Shown here: piece after piece, positions 47,745-56,776 of the stretch
Layout of the letters: each line of letters starts with the position of its first letter
How positions within the stretch are numbered: position 1 is the first letter of the stretch
Source: Onishia taeanensis
Lineage (GTDB): Bacteria; Pseudomonadota; Gammaproteobacteria; Pseudomonadales; Halomonadaceae
DNA: 64,000 nt
Reading direction: 5' to 3'
Assembly: GCF_013349955.1 (NCBI RefSeq)
Contig: NZ_JABVXC010000003.1
Location: forward strand, 62,001-126,000
Notes under the pieces: model-generated
Told to the model about the DNA's origin: nothing
What the model saw: the letters and a program-made list of their open reading frames with translations, nothing else
The model's database searches: none
Translations under genes and position numbers: made by a program

Positions 47745-49238
47745 TCAGTAGTCTTCGTACCAGCTACGGCCGTCCTGGGTGATCATGGCGATCGAGGCCA
47801 CCGGCCCCCAGGAACCCGCCGGGTAGCGGCGGGGTGGCGTGCCACGGTCTTCCCAGCCAGCGATCAGCTGATCACACCAACGCCAGGCATATTCGATCTC
47901 ATCGCGACGCACGAACAGGTACTGCTGTCCCTTCATCACCTCGAGCAGCAGACGCTCGTAGGCGTCGGGAATGCGCGTCTTGGGGAAGGCACTGTTGAAA
48001 TCCAGGTGCAGCGGACCGGTGCGCAGGCGCATACCTTTGTCGAGTCCGGCATCCTTGGTCAGCACCTGCAAGGCAATGCCTTCTTCAGGCTGCAGACGGA
48101 TGACCAGCTTGTTGGCTGCCAGGCTGCGTTGGTCCGGGTCGAAGATATAGTGCGGCTGCTGGCGGAAATGGATCACGATCTGCGACAGCTTGTCCGGCAA
48201 ACGCTTGCCGGTGCGCAGATAGAACGGCACTCCCGCCCAGCGCCAGTTGGCCACTTCGGTCTTCATGGCCACGAAGGTCTCGGTATGGCTGTCGGTATTG
48301 GCGCCCTCTTCCTCGAGATAGCCAGGCACTGCCTGCCCGGCGCTGGTACCGGCCGTGTACTGACCGCGCACCACATCCCGATCCAGCGACTCATGGGTGA
48401 AGGGTTTCAGCGCCTTGAGCACCTTGACCTTCTCGTCACGGATGGCATCGGCGTCAAGATTCGAGGGCGGATCCATGGCCGTCAGGCAGAGCAACTGCAG
48501 CAAGTGGTTCTGCACCATATCGCGCAGCTGGCCGGCCTGGTCGAAGTAGCCCCAGCGCCCTTCGATACCCACTTCCTCGGCCACGGTGATCTCGACGTGG
48601 GAGATATGGTTCTGGTTCCACTGGGTGCCGAACAGCGGGTTGGCAAAACGCAGCGCGATCAGGTTCTGAACGGTTTCCTTGCCCAGATAGTGATCGATGC
48701 GATAGATCCGCGATTCCGGGAACACTTCGCCGATGACGTCATTGATTTCCTGAGACGAGCTCAGGTCATAACCGATCGGCTTTTCGACCACCACCCGCGA
48801 CTCGTCATCCAGGCTGTCGCTGGCGTCGAGGTTACGGCAGATGTCACCATAGATTTTCGCCGGCACCGACAGATAGACCACCATCGGCCGGGGCGACCCC
48901 TCTCGCCAGGCACGCACGGCCTGATAGTCGTCGGGCTTGGCGAAGTCGACCTTGGCGTAGTCGATACGCTCGAGGAAGCGAGCCAGGCTTTCGGCGTCCT
49001 GCTCCTTGGGCTTGACCCGCTTCTTGAGGGCCTCGGCCACCTTGTCGCGAAAATCGCTGACATCCAGCTCATGGCGTGCCAGACCGAGCACGCGGGTATC
49101 GGCGGGCATCAGCCCTTCGCGATCCAGCTGATAGAGCGCAGGAAACAGCTTGCGCAGGGCCAGATCGCCCAAAGCACCGAACAGGGCCAGGTCGACATCC
49201 AGACGGCCAGTGTTCTGAGAATGGGTATCGCGGGTCAT
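47745..49238 (-). CDS. zwf: glucose-6-phosphate 1-dehydrogenase
   Basis: This 497-residue enzyme oxidises glucose-6-phosphate to the lactone, reducing NADP. The coenzyme fingerprint is [19 protein letters not shown] (20-38), and the active-site motif is RIDHYLGKE (180-188) with the catalytic His in the following region. EKPIGYDL, the NPLFGTQWN segment and the C-terminal [11 protein letters not shown] are conserved. GALGDLA replaces the more usual GASGDLA. It begins the zwf-pgl-eda operon and is divergent from hexR. Confidence 0.98.
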   Translation of the reverse strand: MTRDTHSQNTGRLDVDLALFGALGDLALRKLFPALYQLDREGLMPADTRVLGLARHELDVSDFRDKVAEALKKRVKPKEQDAESLARFLERIDYAKVDFAKPDDYQAVRAWREGSPRPMVVYLSVPAKIYGDICRNLDASDSLDDESRVVVEKPIGYDLSSSQEINDVIGEVFPESRIYRIDHYLGKETVQNLIALRFANPLFGTQWNQNHISHVEITVAEEVGIEGRWGYFDQAGQLRDMVQNHLLQLLCLTAMDPPSNLDADAIRDEKVKVLKALKPFTHESLDRDVVRGQYTAGTSAGQAVPGYLEEEGANTDSHTETFVAMKTEVANWRWAGVPFYLRTGKRLPDKLSQIVIHFRQQPHYIFDPDQRSLAANKLVIRLQPEEGIALQVLTKDAGLDKGMRLRTGPLHLDFNSAFPKTRIPDAYERLLLEVMKGQQYLFVRRDEIEYAWRWCDQLIAGWEDRGTPPRRYPAGSWGPVASIAMITQDGRSWYEDY

Positions 49239-49390
49239 GCCTCGCCCCCTGAAATATGGTTAACTTACGCACAAAATACGTTATTCGTGCGACAAAAAGC
49301 AATATTTATAAGTAACTTTACCACACAAACAGCATGGCAATGGCGATGATTTGGCGCACTCCCACTGCTCACGCTAGCATATCCTGCACA

Positions 49391-49410
49391 ATGTAGTTAA
49401 ATCACTACAT
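49391..49410. promoter_or_regulatory. candidate HexR operator between zwf and hexR
   Basis: ATGTAGT-TAAATC-ACTACAT is a perfect 7-bp-arm dyad in the 268-bp divergent spacer. The TGTAGT/ACTACA arms recall the TGTA-rich HexR sites reported in gammaproteobacteria, although the six-base spacer differs from the usual 15-bp form. Position strongly suggests HexR control of zwf and of itself. Confidence 0.65.
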
Positions 49411-49506
49411 GACGAGAAGCGCGCCGCAGATTGCTCTGCCAGTTCGGTACAGCCATCCCATCATGCCGCCTCGTCATGTTCGTCGCTACGGAGACATTCC
49501 CTCAGC

Positions 49507-50373
49507 ATGGCCAGTCACGATCTGATCGCCCGCATCCGCGCTCGTCTGGACGAGCTTAATCGCTCCGAGCGCAAGGTGGCCGATGTCATCCTACAGGATC
49601 CGGCCTCTGCCACCGGCATGAGCATCGCCACCCTGGCACAGGCGGCCTCGGTCAGCGAACCGACCGTCAATCGCTTCTGCCGCAACTTCGAAGCCAAGGG
49701 CTACCCGGATTTCAAGATCAAGCTGGCACAGAGTCTGGCCGGTGGTACACCCTACGTCAGTCGCAACGTCGAGCGCGACGACGATGCCGCCCACTACGGT
49801 GACAAAATCTTCGGTGCCACCATCGCTGCCCTCGATGAAGCCCGCCGCGAACTGGATGCCAAACGCGTCGAACGAGCCGTCGATTACCTGATTCAGGCCA
49901 AGCAGATTCACTTCTTCGGCCTCGGTGCCTCGGGGCCGGTGGCCCAGGATGCCCAGCACAAGTTCTTCCGCTTCAACCTACCGGTGATGGCCTACGAGGA
50001 TGTGCTGATGCAACGCATGGTCGCCGCCTCCTGCCACACCGGCGACGTGGTGGTGATCATCTCCTATACCGGCCGCACCCGAGAGCTGGTCGAAATCGCT
50101 CGACTAGCCCGTGACAACAGCGCTGTGGTACTGGGTATCACCGCTCCTGGCTCGCCGCTGGCCAGGGAGTGCACCGAAACCCTCGAGGTCACGACGCCAG
50201 AAGATACCGATGTCTACATGCCGATGACCTCACGCATGATCCACCTGGCACTGATCGACGTATTGGCCACCGGCGTGACCCTTCGCCGCGGCGAGGATTT
50301 CCTCGATCATCTCAAGAAGATCAAGGAAAGTCTGCAGCCGACTCGCTTCCCGACCGATTCGGATGCGTCCTGA
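49507..50373 (+). CDS. hexR: MurR/RpiR-family regulator HexR
   Basis: This 288-residue regulator has an N-terminal RpiR helix-turn-helix (about 1-77: [58 protein letters not shown]). A SIS domain covers about 120-255 ([25 protein letters not shown], then [20 protein letters not shown]). HexR normally represses zwf, eda, edd and gap, and is released by KDPG. Divergence from zwf and the adjacent palindrome support that role here. GGAGA lies about nine bases before the ATG. Confidence 0.95.
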   Translation: MASHDLIARIRARLDELNRSERKVADVILQDPASATGMSIATLAQAASVSEPTVNRFCRNFEAKGYPDFKIKLAQSLAGGTPYVSRNVERDDDAAHYGDKIFGATIAALDEARRELDAKRVERAVDYLIQAKQIHFFGLGASGPVAQDAQHKFFRFNLPVMAYEDVLMQRMVAASCHTGDVVVIISYTGRTRELVEIARLARDNSAVVLGITAPGSPLARECTETLEVTTPEDTDVYMPMTSRMIHLALIDVLATGVTLRRGEDFLDHLKKIKESLQPTRFPTDSDAS

Positions 50374-50385
50374 GAGTCGCACGAA

Positions 50386-50419
50386 GTGCCTGCTTTGGCC
50401 GACAGCGGCTGGCAGGCAC
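50386..50419 (+). terminator. hairpin after hexR, possible terminator
   Basis: GTGCCTGC and GCAGGCAC are perfect arms enclosing a second GCCG/CGGC stem. It is 13 bp past the hexR stop. No T-run follows, so it may be a processing or factor-dependent end. Confidence 0.5.
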
Positions 50420-50499
50420 CCGCTGCGCTACACTAACGACCCTCCCGTCTGCAGATACAGAGAGCGCCCGATGAACGGTGCCACGCCCAGGAAAGGATC

Positions 50500-51201
50500 A
50501 TGAACGTCAGAGCACTCGCCCTGCTGCTACCTCTAGGCTTGGCAAGCCTGCCGGTAAAGGCCTTAGATCTCGATGAACTGGAGACACGCTTGGCCACTCC
50601 CACGCAGTTGCAAGGCCATTTTCGCCAGCTCCATTGGCTGGCCGAACGAGAAGTCCGCCTGCATAGCCAAGGCCGTTTTCTGTATCAGCGTGACCGACAG
50701 CTGATCTGGCTGTTCGCATCTCCCAATCGTCAGGCACTGACTTTCACGCCGGACCAGGTAGCTTATGGGCCAACAGCCGGCGTAAACGATATTGAGACTA
50801 ACATTGAGGCGCTGCTACCCGAGCGCGATACCTTTCAGCGTCACATGGTCGATCTAATCGGCGGGCGCTTTTCGGCGCTGCGTGAGGACTACCGACTCGA
50901 CCTTTCCGGTGATACTGACGCATGGCAGGTATCCCTGCATCCCCGGGCCCTAGACCTGGAGCTGCCGCTGTCGACCCTGACCCTTACTGGCGGCGAGCGA
51001 GTCGAACGTTTGGACATGGCCATCAGCAACGGAGACACCCTCACCATCCGGCTGACTGACGCCCAAGAAGTGGTCAACCAAGGCTTGGTGCACTGGCTGG
51101 TGGACTGGCTAGGCAATGAGCCCGCAGCAGCGGGGAAAATGCCACCCACGAAAACCGCAGACGATAGCGCCAGCCATTCGGCAGGAGAGCAGGAAGGCTA
51201 G
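50500..51201 (+). CDS. LolA-like outer-membrane lipoprotein carrier protein
   Basis: This 233-residue protein has a signal peptide (ALALLLPLGLASLPVKA) and a LolA-type fold: LQGHFRQLHWLAEREVRLHSQGRFLYQRDRQLIWLFASPNRQALTFTPDQVAY. It is periplasmic and probably binds acyl chains. Such LolA-related proteins, distinct from the main LolA, are often linked to glycolipid or aryl-polyene loci; no such genes are beside it here. The C-terminal ~30 residues are a polar Ser/Ala/Glu tail. AGGA lies about eight bases before the start. Confidence 0.8.
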   Translation: MNVRALALLLPLGLASLPVKALDLDELETRLATPTQLQGHFRQLHWLAEREVRLHSQGRFLYQRDRQLIWLFASPNRQALTFTPDQVAYGPTAGVNDIETNIEALLPERDTFQRHMVDLIGGRFSALREDYRLDLSGDTDAWQVSLHPRALDLELPLSTLTLTGGERVERLDMAISNGDTLTIRLTDAQEVVNQGLVHWLVDWLGNEPAAAGKMPPTKTADDSASHSAGEQEG

Positions 51202-51203
51202 GC

Positions 51204-51226
51204 GGGGAGCGAAGAAGACGCTCCCC
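51204..51226. repeat. perfect hairpin between convergent LolA-like and RidA genes
   Basis: GGGGAGCG and CGCTCCCC flank a seven-base loop. The dyad lies between two convergent stop codons and could end both transcripts, although neither strand has a T-run. Confidence 0.55.
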
Positions 51227-51244
51227 GGAAGAGCGAGGCGTCGC

Positions 51245-51604
51245 TCAGCCCTTGATGGCACAGGTCACGGTGATCTCGACCTTGAGCTCATCGGCTGGCA
51301 TCGGTGCGGTGATGCAGGTCCGCGCCGGGGCATGCCCGTCTGGCACCCAGGCATCCCAGACCTCGTTCATGGAGGCAAAATCGTGGCCTTCTTTGAGGTA
51401 AATGGTCGCCGATAGCAAGTGCTCACGGTCGGAGCCCACTTCCTCGAGCAGCGCATCGACCCGCTCGAGCATGCTGCGAGTCTGTTCAGCAATATCGCCG
51501 TGGCGGGCTTCGGGGCTAGCCACCTGGCCGCACAGATAGCCTACCCCATTGTGGATCACGGCGCGGCTCATGCGTGCCTTAGTATCATGTCGAACGATGG
51601 TCAT
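51245..51604 (-). CDS. RidA-family protein
   Basis: This 119-residue YjgF/YER057c/UK114 protein matches the family core: [85 protein letters not shown]. The R in PARTCI is the conserved substrate-binding Arg. True RidA deaminates reactive enamine/imine intermediates; this protein looks closer to the Rid subgroups than to RidA itself. The start at 51604 gives the normal length; a longer frame to 51688 is unlikely. Confidence 0.92.
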   Translation of the reverse strand: MTIVRHDTKARMSRAVIHNGVGYLCGQVASPEARHGDIAEQTRSMLERVDALLEEVGSDREHLLSATIYLKEGHDFASMNEVWDAWVPDGHAPARTCITAPMPADELKVEITVTCAIKG

Positions 51605-51748
51605 GAGTGTCTCGCTGCTTGAGTTTGTGAGTAAGTGAGTGACAAATCCAGACGGCATCCTAATACAGCGCAACAAAGCGGAAAACACTTTACTTCAGCA
51701 CGGTAATGCAACGCGGCACCGTGCCAGCCAAAAGGGACTTTGGTCATT

Positions 51749-52942
51749 ATGGCGGGATATCAAGACTTGCTGCGCCATCATCGCGGCCTGCTGTCCATCG
51801 CCTTTCTGGCGATGTTCTCATCCAGCTTCGGGCAGAGCTTCTTCATCGGGCTCTTCCAGGCGCCCATCAGTGCGAGACTGGGTCTGACGGCCGGCGAGTT
51901 CGGCAGTGCCTATGCGCTGGTCACTCTGGTCGCGGGCTTCGCCATGCTAAGACTGGGCCCGAGCATCGACTGGATTCCGCCACGACGCTTCGCCATTCTC
52001 GTGCTGGCAAGCCTGACCCTGGGCGTCATGCTGCTCACTCTATCCCCCTGGTGGCTCCTGGGCCTGCTCGGCCTGGGCCTAGTGCGTCTTTGCGGTCAGG
52101 GTATGATGACTCACTTGGGCAACACGCTGGCCGGTCGCGAATTCGTGGCCGAGCGCGGGCGCGCGCTGGGGTTGATCAGCCTGGGAGTGATGCTGGGTGA
52201 GAGTGCCCTGCCACCGCTGATCGCCATGCTGCTGGTATGGTTCGGGTGGCAGGAGCTGTGGTGGCTGTTTGGTCTGGTACTCGCCGCCCTGTGGCTACCG
52301 CTGCTCTTGCGCGGCCCCTGGCCGCAAGCGCCGAGCAGGCGGCCGGCCGCGCACGAAGGCCGTCAAGGGCCGCGCCCGTTCCGCGAGACGCGCTTCTGGC
52401 GGCTGCTGCCTCTGCTGATGACCCTACCGATCTCGATGACCGGACTCTTCATTTACCAGGCGCGCATGACCGAAGACCTCGGCAGCACCCTGGCAACCTA
52501 CGCCCTGGCGCTGACCGGCATGGGGCTTGCCAAGTTGCCCGGTGCCTTGCTGGGTGGACGCCTGGTGGATCATATCGGCCCCATGCTGCTGGCCCGCCTC
52601 TACCTGCTGCCGTTCGCTCTGGCGCTGCTGCTGGCCATGCTGGTAGGCGGCGATCTCGGGGTATGGGCGCTGATGGTCGGTGGAGGCCTGGCGATGGGCA
52701 CTCAACAGCCGATCGCCACCAGCCTGCTGGTCAGCATATGGGGTAGCGAGCACCTGGGCACCGTGCGCGCGACGCTCAGCGCCGCCATGGTGTTCTCCAC
52801 CGGCATTGCGCCGGCGTTACTTGGCTTCGCGCTGGATGCCGGCGTCACCTTCGAGGGCGTGCTGGGGGCCATGCTGGCTTTGCTGATGGCCGGCTGGTGG
52901 CTGGCTCAGGGCGCCTTACCGGCAGGTACCGACACGCCCTGA
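51749..52942 (+). CDS. MFS transporter, substrate unknown
   Basis: This protein of about 397 residues has twelve hydrophobic helices with a central loop near residue 195-210 (SRRPAAHEGRQGPRPFRETRF). FGSAYALVTLVAGFAMLRLGPSIDW and LGGRLVDHIGPMLLARLYLLP resemble MFS loop 2-3 and 8-9 motifs. The start is uncertain: a TTG at 51740 is closer to AAGGG, whereas the ATG at 51749 has a 12-base spacing. I give the ATG. The substrate is not recognisable. Confidence 0.85.
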   Translation: MAGYQDLLRHHRGLLSIAFLAMFSSSFGQSFFIGLFQAPISARLGLTAGEFGSAYALVTLVAGFAMLRLGPSIDWIPPRRFAILVLASLTLGVMLLTLSPWWLLGLLGLGLVRLCGQGMMTHLGNTLAGREFVAERGRALGLISLGVMLGESALPPLIAMLLVWFGWQELWWLFGLVLAALWLPLLLRGPWPQAPSRRPAAHEGRQGPRPFRETRFWRLLPLLMTLPISMTGLFIYQARMTEDLGSTLATYALALTGMGLAKLPGALLGGRLVDHIGPMLLARLYLLPFALALLLAMLVGGDLGVWALMVGGGLAMGTQQPIATSLLVSIWGSEHLGTVRATLSAAMVFSTGIAPALLGFALDAGVTFEGVLGAMLALLMAGWWLAQGALPAGTDTP

Positions 52943-52965
52943 GCTTCTCAATCCGCGCAGCGCCG

Positions 52966-53820
52966 TTAACGCAACAGCAGCACCGGCAGGCTGGCGCGAC
53001 GCAGCATGGTGGTGGTCGTACTCCCCACCAGCAGATGGCGCACCCGCGAGTGGCCATAGGCGCCCATCACCAGCATGTCGATATCGTGCTCTTCGGCGTA
53101 GCCGCGCAGGCTCGCTTCCACCTCACCGGCGCGAATCTCGCCGTGGGCTTCGAAGCCAGCATCCGAGAGAGTCTTCAAGGCCCAGTCGAGCTGCGAGCGC
53201 ACATCGGCCACCTCTGCTCCAACCATCACCACGTGACAGTCGATGCCCTTGAACAACGGGCTCTGGGCGATCATTTCAACGCCCTTGCGGGTGGTCTTGC
53301 TGCCATCGAAGGCAATCATCACGCGCTTGGGGGCACGAAACTCATCGGGCACCATCAGAATCGGGCGATGCAGGCTGCGCACTACCCGCTCGAGGTTGGA
53401 CCCCAGGTGCTCGGGCGCTTGATGGGCAGCTTCGCCGCGCTTGCCGATCACCAGCAAGCGGATGTCGTTTTCGAGTTCGGTCAGGGTCTCGACCAGCTCG
53501 CCGTTGCGCTGGCGTGTGGAAGGCTCGGTGATACCATCTTCGACGGCGCGAGCCTTGGCGGCATCGAGTGTCACACGGCCGTGCTCCTGGGCCAGCCGCG
53601 CGCGCTGTTCATCCAGCGTCGTGAGTTCCTCGAGCAAGTGCTCCCGAGAACCCAGGCCGATGTTACCGGTCAGATTGGCTTCGGCCACCTGCGGGTGGTT
53701 GTCGACCACATGCAGGAAGGTCAGTGGCGCAGCCATTGCCAAGCTCGCCCAGGCAGCGTAATCGCATACGCCGGTGGAAAAGTGAGAGCCGTCGATGGCT
53801 GCCATCACTTGATCGGTCAT
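52966..53820 (-). CDS. tandem universal stress protein (UspA)
   Basis: This 284-residue protein has two Usp domains. The first begins with QVMAAIDGSHFSTGVCDYAAWAS. The second begins with RVMIAFDGSKTTRKGVEMIAQ and ends with the ATP-binding GAYGHSRVRHLLVGSTTTTML. The first half lacks a clear GxxGH motif, so nucleotide binding is most likely in the second. It follows the SulP transporter gene on the same strand; SulP/Usp pairs are common in gammaproteobacteria, and Usp proteins elsewhere modulate transporters. That pairing suggests regulation of anion uptake, which is inferred. Confidence 0.92.
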   Translation of the reverse strand: MTDQVMAAIDGSHFSTGVCDYAAWASLAMAAPLTFLHVVDNHPQVAEANLTGNIGLGSREHLLEELTTLDEQRARLAQEHGRVTLDAAKARAVEDGITEPSTRQRNGELVETLTELENDIRLLVIGKRGEAAHQAPEHLGSNLERVVRSLHRPILMVPDEFRAPKRVMIAFDGSKTTRKGVEMIAQSPLFKGIDCHVVMVGAEVADVRSQLDWALKTLSDAGFEAHGEIRAGEVEASLRGYAEEHDIDMLVMGAYGHSRVRHLLVGSTTTTMLRRASLPVLLLR

Positions 53821-53911
53821 GGTGCAAATCCTTGTCAGGTGAGTGGCATCTCTTTTATCGCCTTTCTACCGCAATGCGCCGACGCTGAATAGCACCGGCG
53901 CGATTCGGGGT

Positions 53912-55402
53912 TTAGTGGCCGCCCATCAGCTTGTCCACGGCGTCCGGCTTGTCATGGACCGCGAAGCGGTCGACGATGGTCGCGCTGGCTTCGTTGAGGC
54001 CGATCACCTCGACCTCGGTGCCCTCACGGCGGAATTTGAGCACCGCCTTGTCCAGCGCCTCAACGGCGGTGATATCCCAAAAATGCGCTCGCGACAGGTC
54101 GATCACCACCCGCTCGACGCTTTCCTTGAAGTCGAAGGCGCCCATGAAGCGCTCGCCAGAGGCGAAGAACACCTGCCCGACGACCTGATAACGCCGGCCG
54201 CGGCCATCTTCGGTGGCCTCGGAGCCGATGTAGAGAATGTTGCCGACCTTGTTGGCAAAGAACAGTGCGGCCAGCAGCACGCCGACGAAGACCCCCATCG
54301 CCAGGTTATGCGTGCTGACGGTCACCACCACGGTCGCCAGCATCACGATATTGGTGCTCAGCGGATGCTTCTTCAGATCACGGATCGAGGTCCAGCTGAA
54401 GGTGCCGATGGAGACCATGATCATCACGGCCACCAGCGCCGCCATGGGAATCTGAGATACCCAGTCGGCCAGGAAGACCACCATCATCAGTAACACTACG
54501 CCGGCCACCAGGGTCGACAGCCGACCGCGGCCACCAGATTTGATGTTGATCACCGACTGGCCGATCATCGCGCAGCCCGCCATGCCGCCGAGCAAGCCGG
54601 CGCCGATGTTGGCGACCCCCTGCCCCTTGCACTCGCGGTTCTTGTTGGAAGGCGTATCGGTCAGGTCGTCGACGATGGTAGCGGTCATCATCGACTCGAG
54701 CAGGCCCACCACGGTCAGCATCACCGAGTAGGGCAGAATGATCCAGAGGGTCTCGAGGTTCAACGGCACTTCCGGCCACAGGAAGACCGGCAGGGTATCC
54801 GGCAGCTCGCCCATATCGCCGACGGTACGGATATCCATGCCCGAGACCATATACACCACCGTCAGCACCAGGATGCACACCAGCGGAGACGGCAGAGCCT
54901 TGCCAATCACCGGGATCAGCGGGAAGAGGTAGATAATGCCGAGCCCTGCGGCCGTCATGGCGTAGACATGCCAGGTCACGTCGGTGAGCTCGGGCAACTG
55001 GGCCATGAAGATCAGGATCGCCAGGGCATTGACGAAGCCGGTGACCACCGAGCGCGACACGAAGCGCATCAGGTCGGCGAGCCGCAAGTAGCCAGCCACG
55101 ATCTGCAATACCCCGGTCAAAAGGGTCGCCGCCAGCAGGTACTCAAGCCCATGCTCCTTGACCAGCGTAACCATCAGCAGCGCCATGGCGCCGGTTGCCG
55201 CCGAGATCATGCCCGGCCGCCCGCCGGTAAAGGCGATGATCACGGCAATACAGAAAGAAGCGTATAGGCCGACCTTGGGGTCGACACCGGCGATGATCGA
55301 GAAGGCAATGGCCTCCGGAATCAACGCCAGCGCCACCACGATTCCCGATAGCGAATCGCCCTTGATATTGGAAAACCAGTCTTGCTTGATTGATCGGATC
55401 AT
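53912..55402 (-). CDS. SulP-family anion transporter with STAS domain
   Basis: This membrane protein of about 496 residues has the SulP core ([32 protein letters not shown], then [19 protein letters not shown]) and a C-terminal STAS domain from about residue 395. Ten or more hydrophobic helices are visible. Substrates in this clade include sulfate and bicarbonate (BicA-like); I cannot decide. The start is uncertain: the frame opens with a GTG at 55498, but no good ribosome-binding site precedes any candidate. [12 protein letters not shown] at 55402 begins right where family homology should, so I use it. Confidence 0.87.
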   Translation of the reverse strand: MIRSIKQDWFSNIKGDSLSGIVVALALIPEAIAFSIIAGVDPKVGLYASFCIAVIIAFTGGRPGMISAATGAMALLMVTLVKEHGLEYLLAATLLTGVLQIVAGYLRLADLMRFVSRSVVTGFVNALAILIFMAQLPELTDVTWHVYAMTAAGLGIIYLFPLIPVIGKALPSPLVCILVLTVVYMVSGMDIRTVGDMGELPDTLPVFLWPEVPLNLETLWIILPYSVMLTVVGLLESMMTATIVDDLTDTPSNKNRECKGQGVANIGAGLLGGMAGCAMIGQSVINIKSGGRGRLSTLVAGVVLLMMVVFLADWVSQIPMAALVAVMIMVSIGTFSWTSIRDLKKHPLSTNIVMLATVVVTVSTHNLAMGVFVGVLLAALFFANKVGNILYIGSEATEDGRGRRYQVVGQVFFASGERFMGAFDFKESVERVVIDLSRAHFWDITAVEALDKAVLKFRREGTEVEVIGLNEASATIVDRFAVHDKPDAVDKLMGGH

Positions 55403-55877
55403 TCTGCGGTCCAGTCGTGGGTCCATGTCATGCCCGAAGGCGCGAAGCGCGTGGTGCGCGATGACGTCGAGATAGGGGAGCTGAGTTAAGCGCGACACTC
55501 GATTCAGCCCGCCAGCAAAGGCAGACCGAGAACTCAGCGGAGCGTGTCGCTAATCAGCACGTTTGGCGTCAGGATAACGCCAAGCGATGACGCTGCCATG
55601 AAGACAGCGCCAGGATGGGAAAGGGAACGCTAGGGCGGGGTGCTGCCGATGACTGGCAGGTGTTGCCAAGTATTAACTATCGTGTCTGCTGCCACAGAGA
55701 ATCATCCCGTTATCCTAAGGCAAGGGCCGTTACGGCGACCCTCGACCCTAGTGTTATCAACGTCTTTTTTGCAAGCGACGAATCTTAACAGCTGACTGCG
55801 CGGCCTGCACCCCCGGGAGCAGCGACGATGGGGCTAAGGTGACTGCCAGGGCGACCTCAGGATTGACTGATCAGTTA
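55403..55877. other. intergenic region between sulP and the slipin gene
   Basis: About 475 bp, of which the first 96 may be a longer sulP N-terminus. TTGGCGT-N7-ACGCCAA at 55563-55583 is a perfect dyad in the presumed sulP leader. A run of T at about 55767-55772 has no clear stem. I see no other gene or RNA. Confidence 0.4.
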
Positions 55878-56690
55878 CTAGCCACTTACCTCGTCACTAC
55901 TGTCATCGCCCCTGGAGTCGGACCGAGGCGACGGAGACCCTCGGTACTCGCCCATATCCCGGAAAGCCTGCATGACATCCATGGGCAGCGGGAAGAAGAT
56001 GGTCGAGGCATTCTTGTTACTCATGTCGCTCATGGTCTGCAGGTAACGCAGTTGCAGTGCTGCCGAGTTTTCAGACATCACATTGGCGGCTTCGACCAGT
56101 TTCTTCGATGCCTGCAGCTCGCCTTCGGCATGGATGACCTTGGCACGCCGCTCGCGCTCCGCCTCGGCCTGGCGGGCGATGGCGCGGATCATGCTCTCGT
56201 CGAGATCGACGTGCTTGATCTCGACGTTGGCGACCTTGATGCCCCACCCCTCGGCAGAGCTATCGATGATTTCCTGAATGTCCTTATTGAGCTTGTCGCG
56301 CTCGGAAAGCATTTCGTCGAGCTCGTGCTTGCCAAGCACCGAGCGCAGGGTGGTCTGGGCCAGTTGGCTGGTGGCATTGACATAGTGCTCGACCTGGATA
56401 ATGGCCTTCTCCGGATCGACCACCCGGAAGTACAGCACCGCATTGACCCTGACGGTAACGTTGTCCTGAGAAATCACGTCCTGCTCCGGCACATCCATGG
56501 TGATCACCCGAAGGTCGACCACCTGCATCCGCTGAACGGCGGGAATGATGAAGACCAGCCCCGGCCCCATGACCCGCTGGAAGCGCCCCAGGAAGAACAC
56601 CACACCCCGCTTGTATTCGGGCAGAATGCGAATCGATGCCGCCAGCAGCATGATCAGCAGCACCACCGGCACTAGATAGGAAATCCACAT
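55878..56690 (-). CDS. slipin/stomatin-like SPFH protein
   Basis: This 270-residue protein has one N-terminal membrane helix ([18 protein letters not shown]) and then the SPFH domain: [61 protein letters not shown] and [25 protein letters not shown]. The C-terminal helix ([32 protein letters not shown]) drives oligomer formation. It lies 86 bp after the NfeD gene. The pair forms a membrane microdomain assembly in which the NfeD protease cuts the slipin C-terminus, as known for archaeal homologues. Its C-terminal tail of Ser/Arg/Asp is variable. Confidence 0.94.
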   Translation of the reverse strand: MWISYLVPVVLLIMLLAASIRILPEYKRGVVFFLGRFQRVMGPGLVFIIPAVQRMQVVDLRVITMDVPEQDVISQDNVTVRVNAVLYFRVVDPEKAIIQVEHYVNATSQLAQTTLRSVLGKHELDEMLSERDKLNKDIQEIIDSSAEGWGIKVANVEIKHVDLDESMIRAIARQAEAERERRAKVIHAEGELQASKKLVEAANVMSENSAALQLRYLQTMSDMSNKNASTIFFPLPMDVMQAFRDMGEYRGSPSPRSDSRGDDSSDEVSG

Positions 56691-56776
56691 GGCTCACACC
56701 TCCTTGGATGAAACCGACCCCAATGAGCTCGACTTCGTCTGATGGATGTCTAGGCGCGACGTCCCTCAGATGACAG

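Noticed and set aside
47196..49349. Very long open frame antisense to zwf and pgl
   Set aside because: It lies opposite two certain genes, has no recognisable domain or ribosome-binding site, and is expected from high GC and codon bias.
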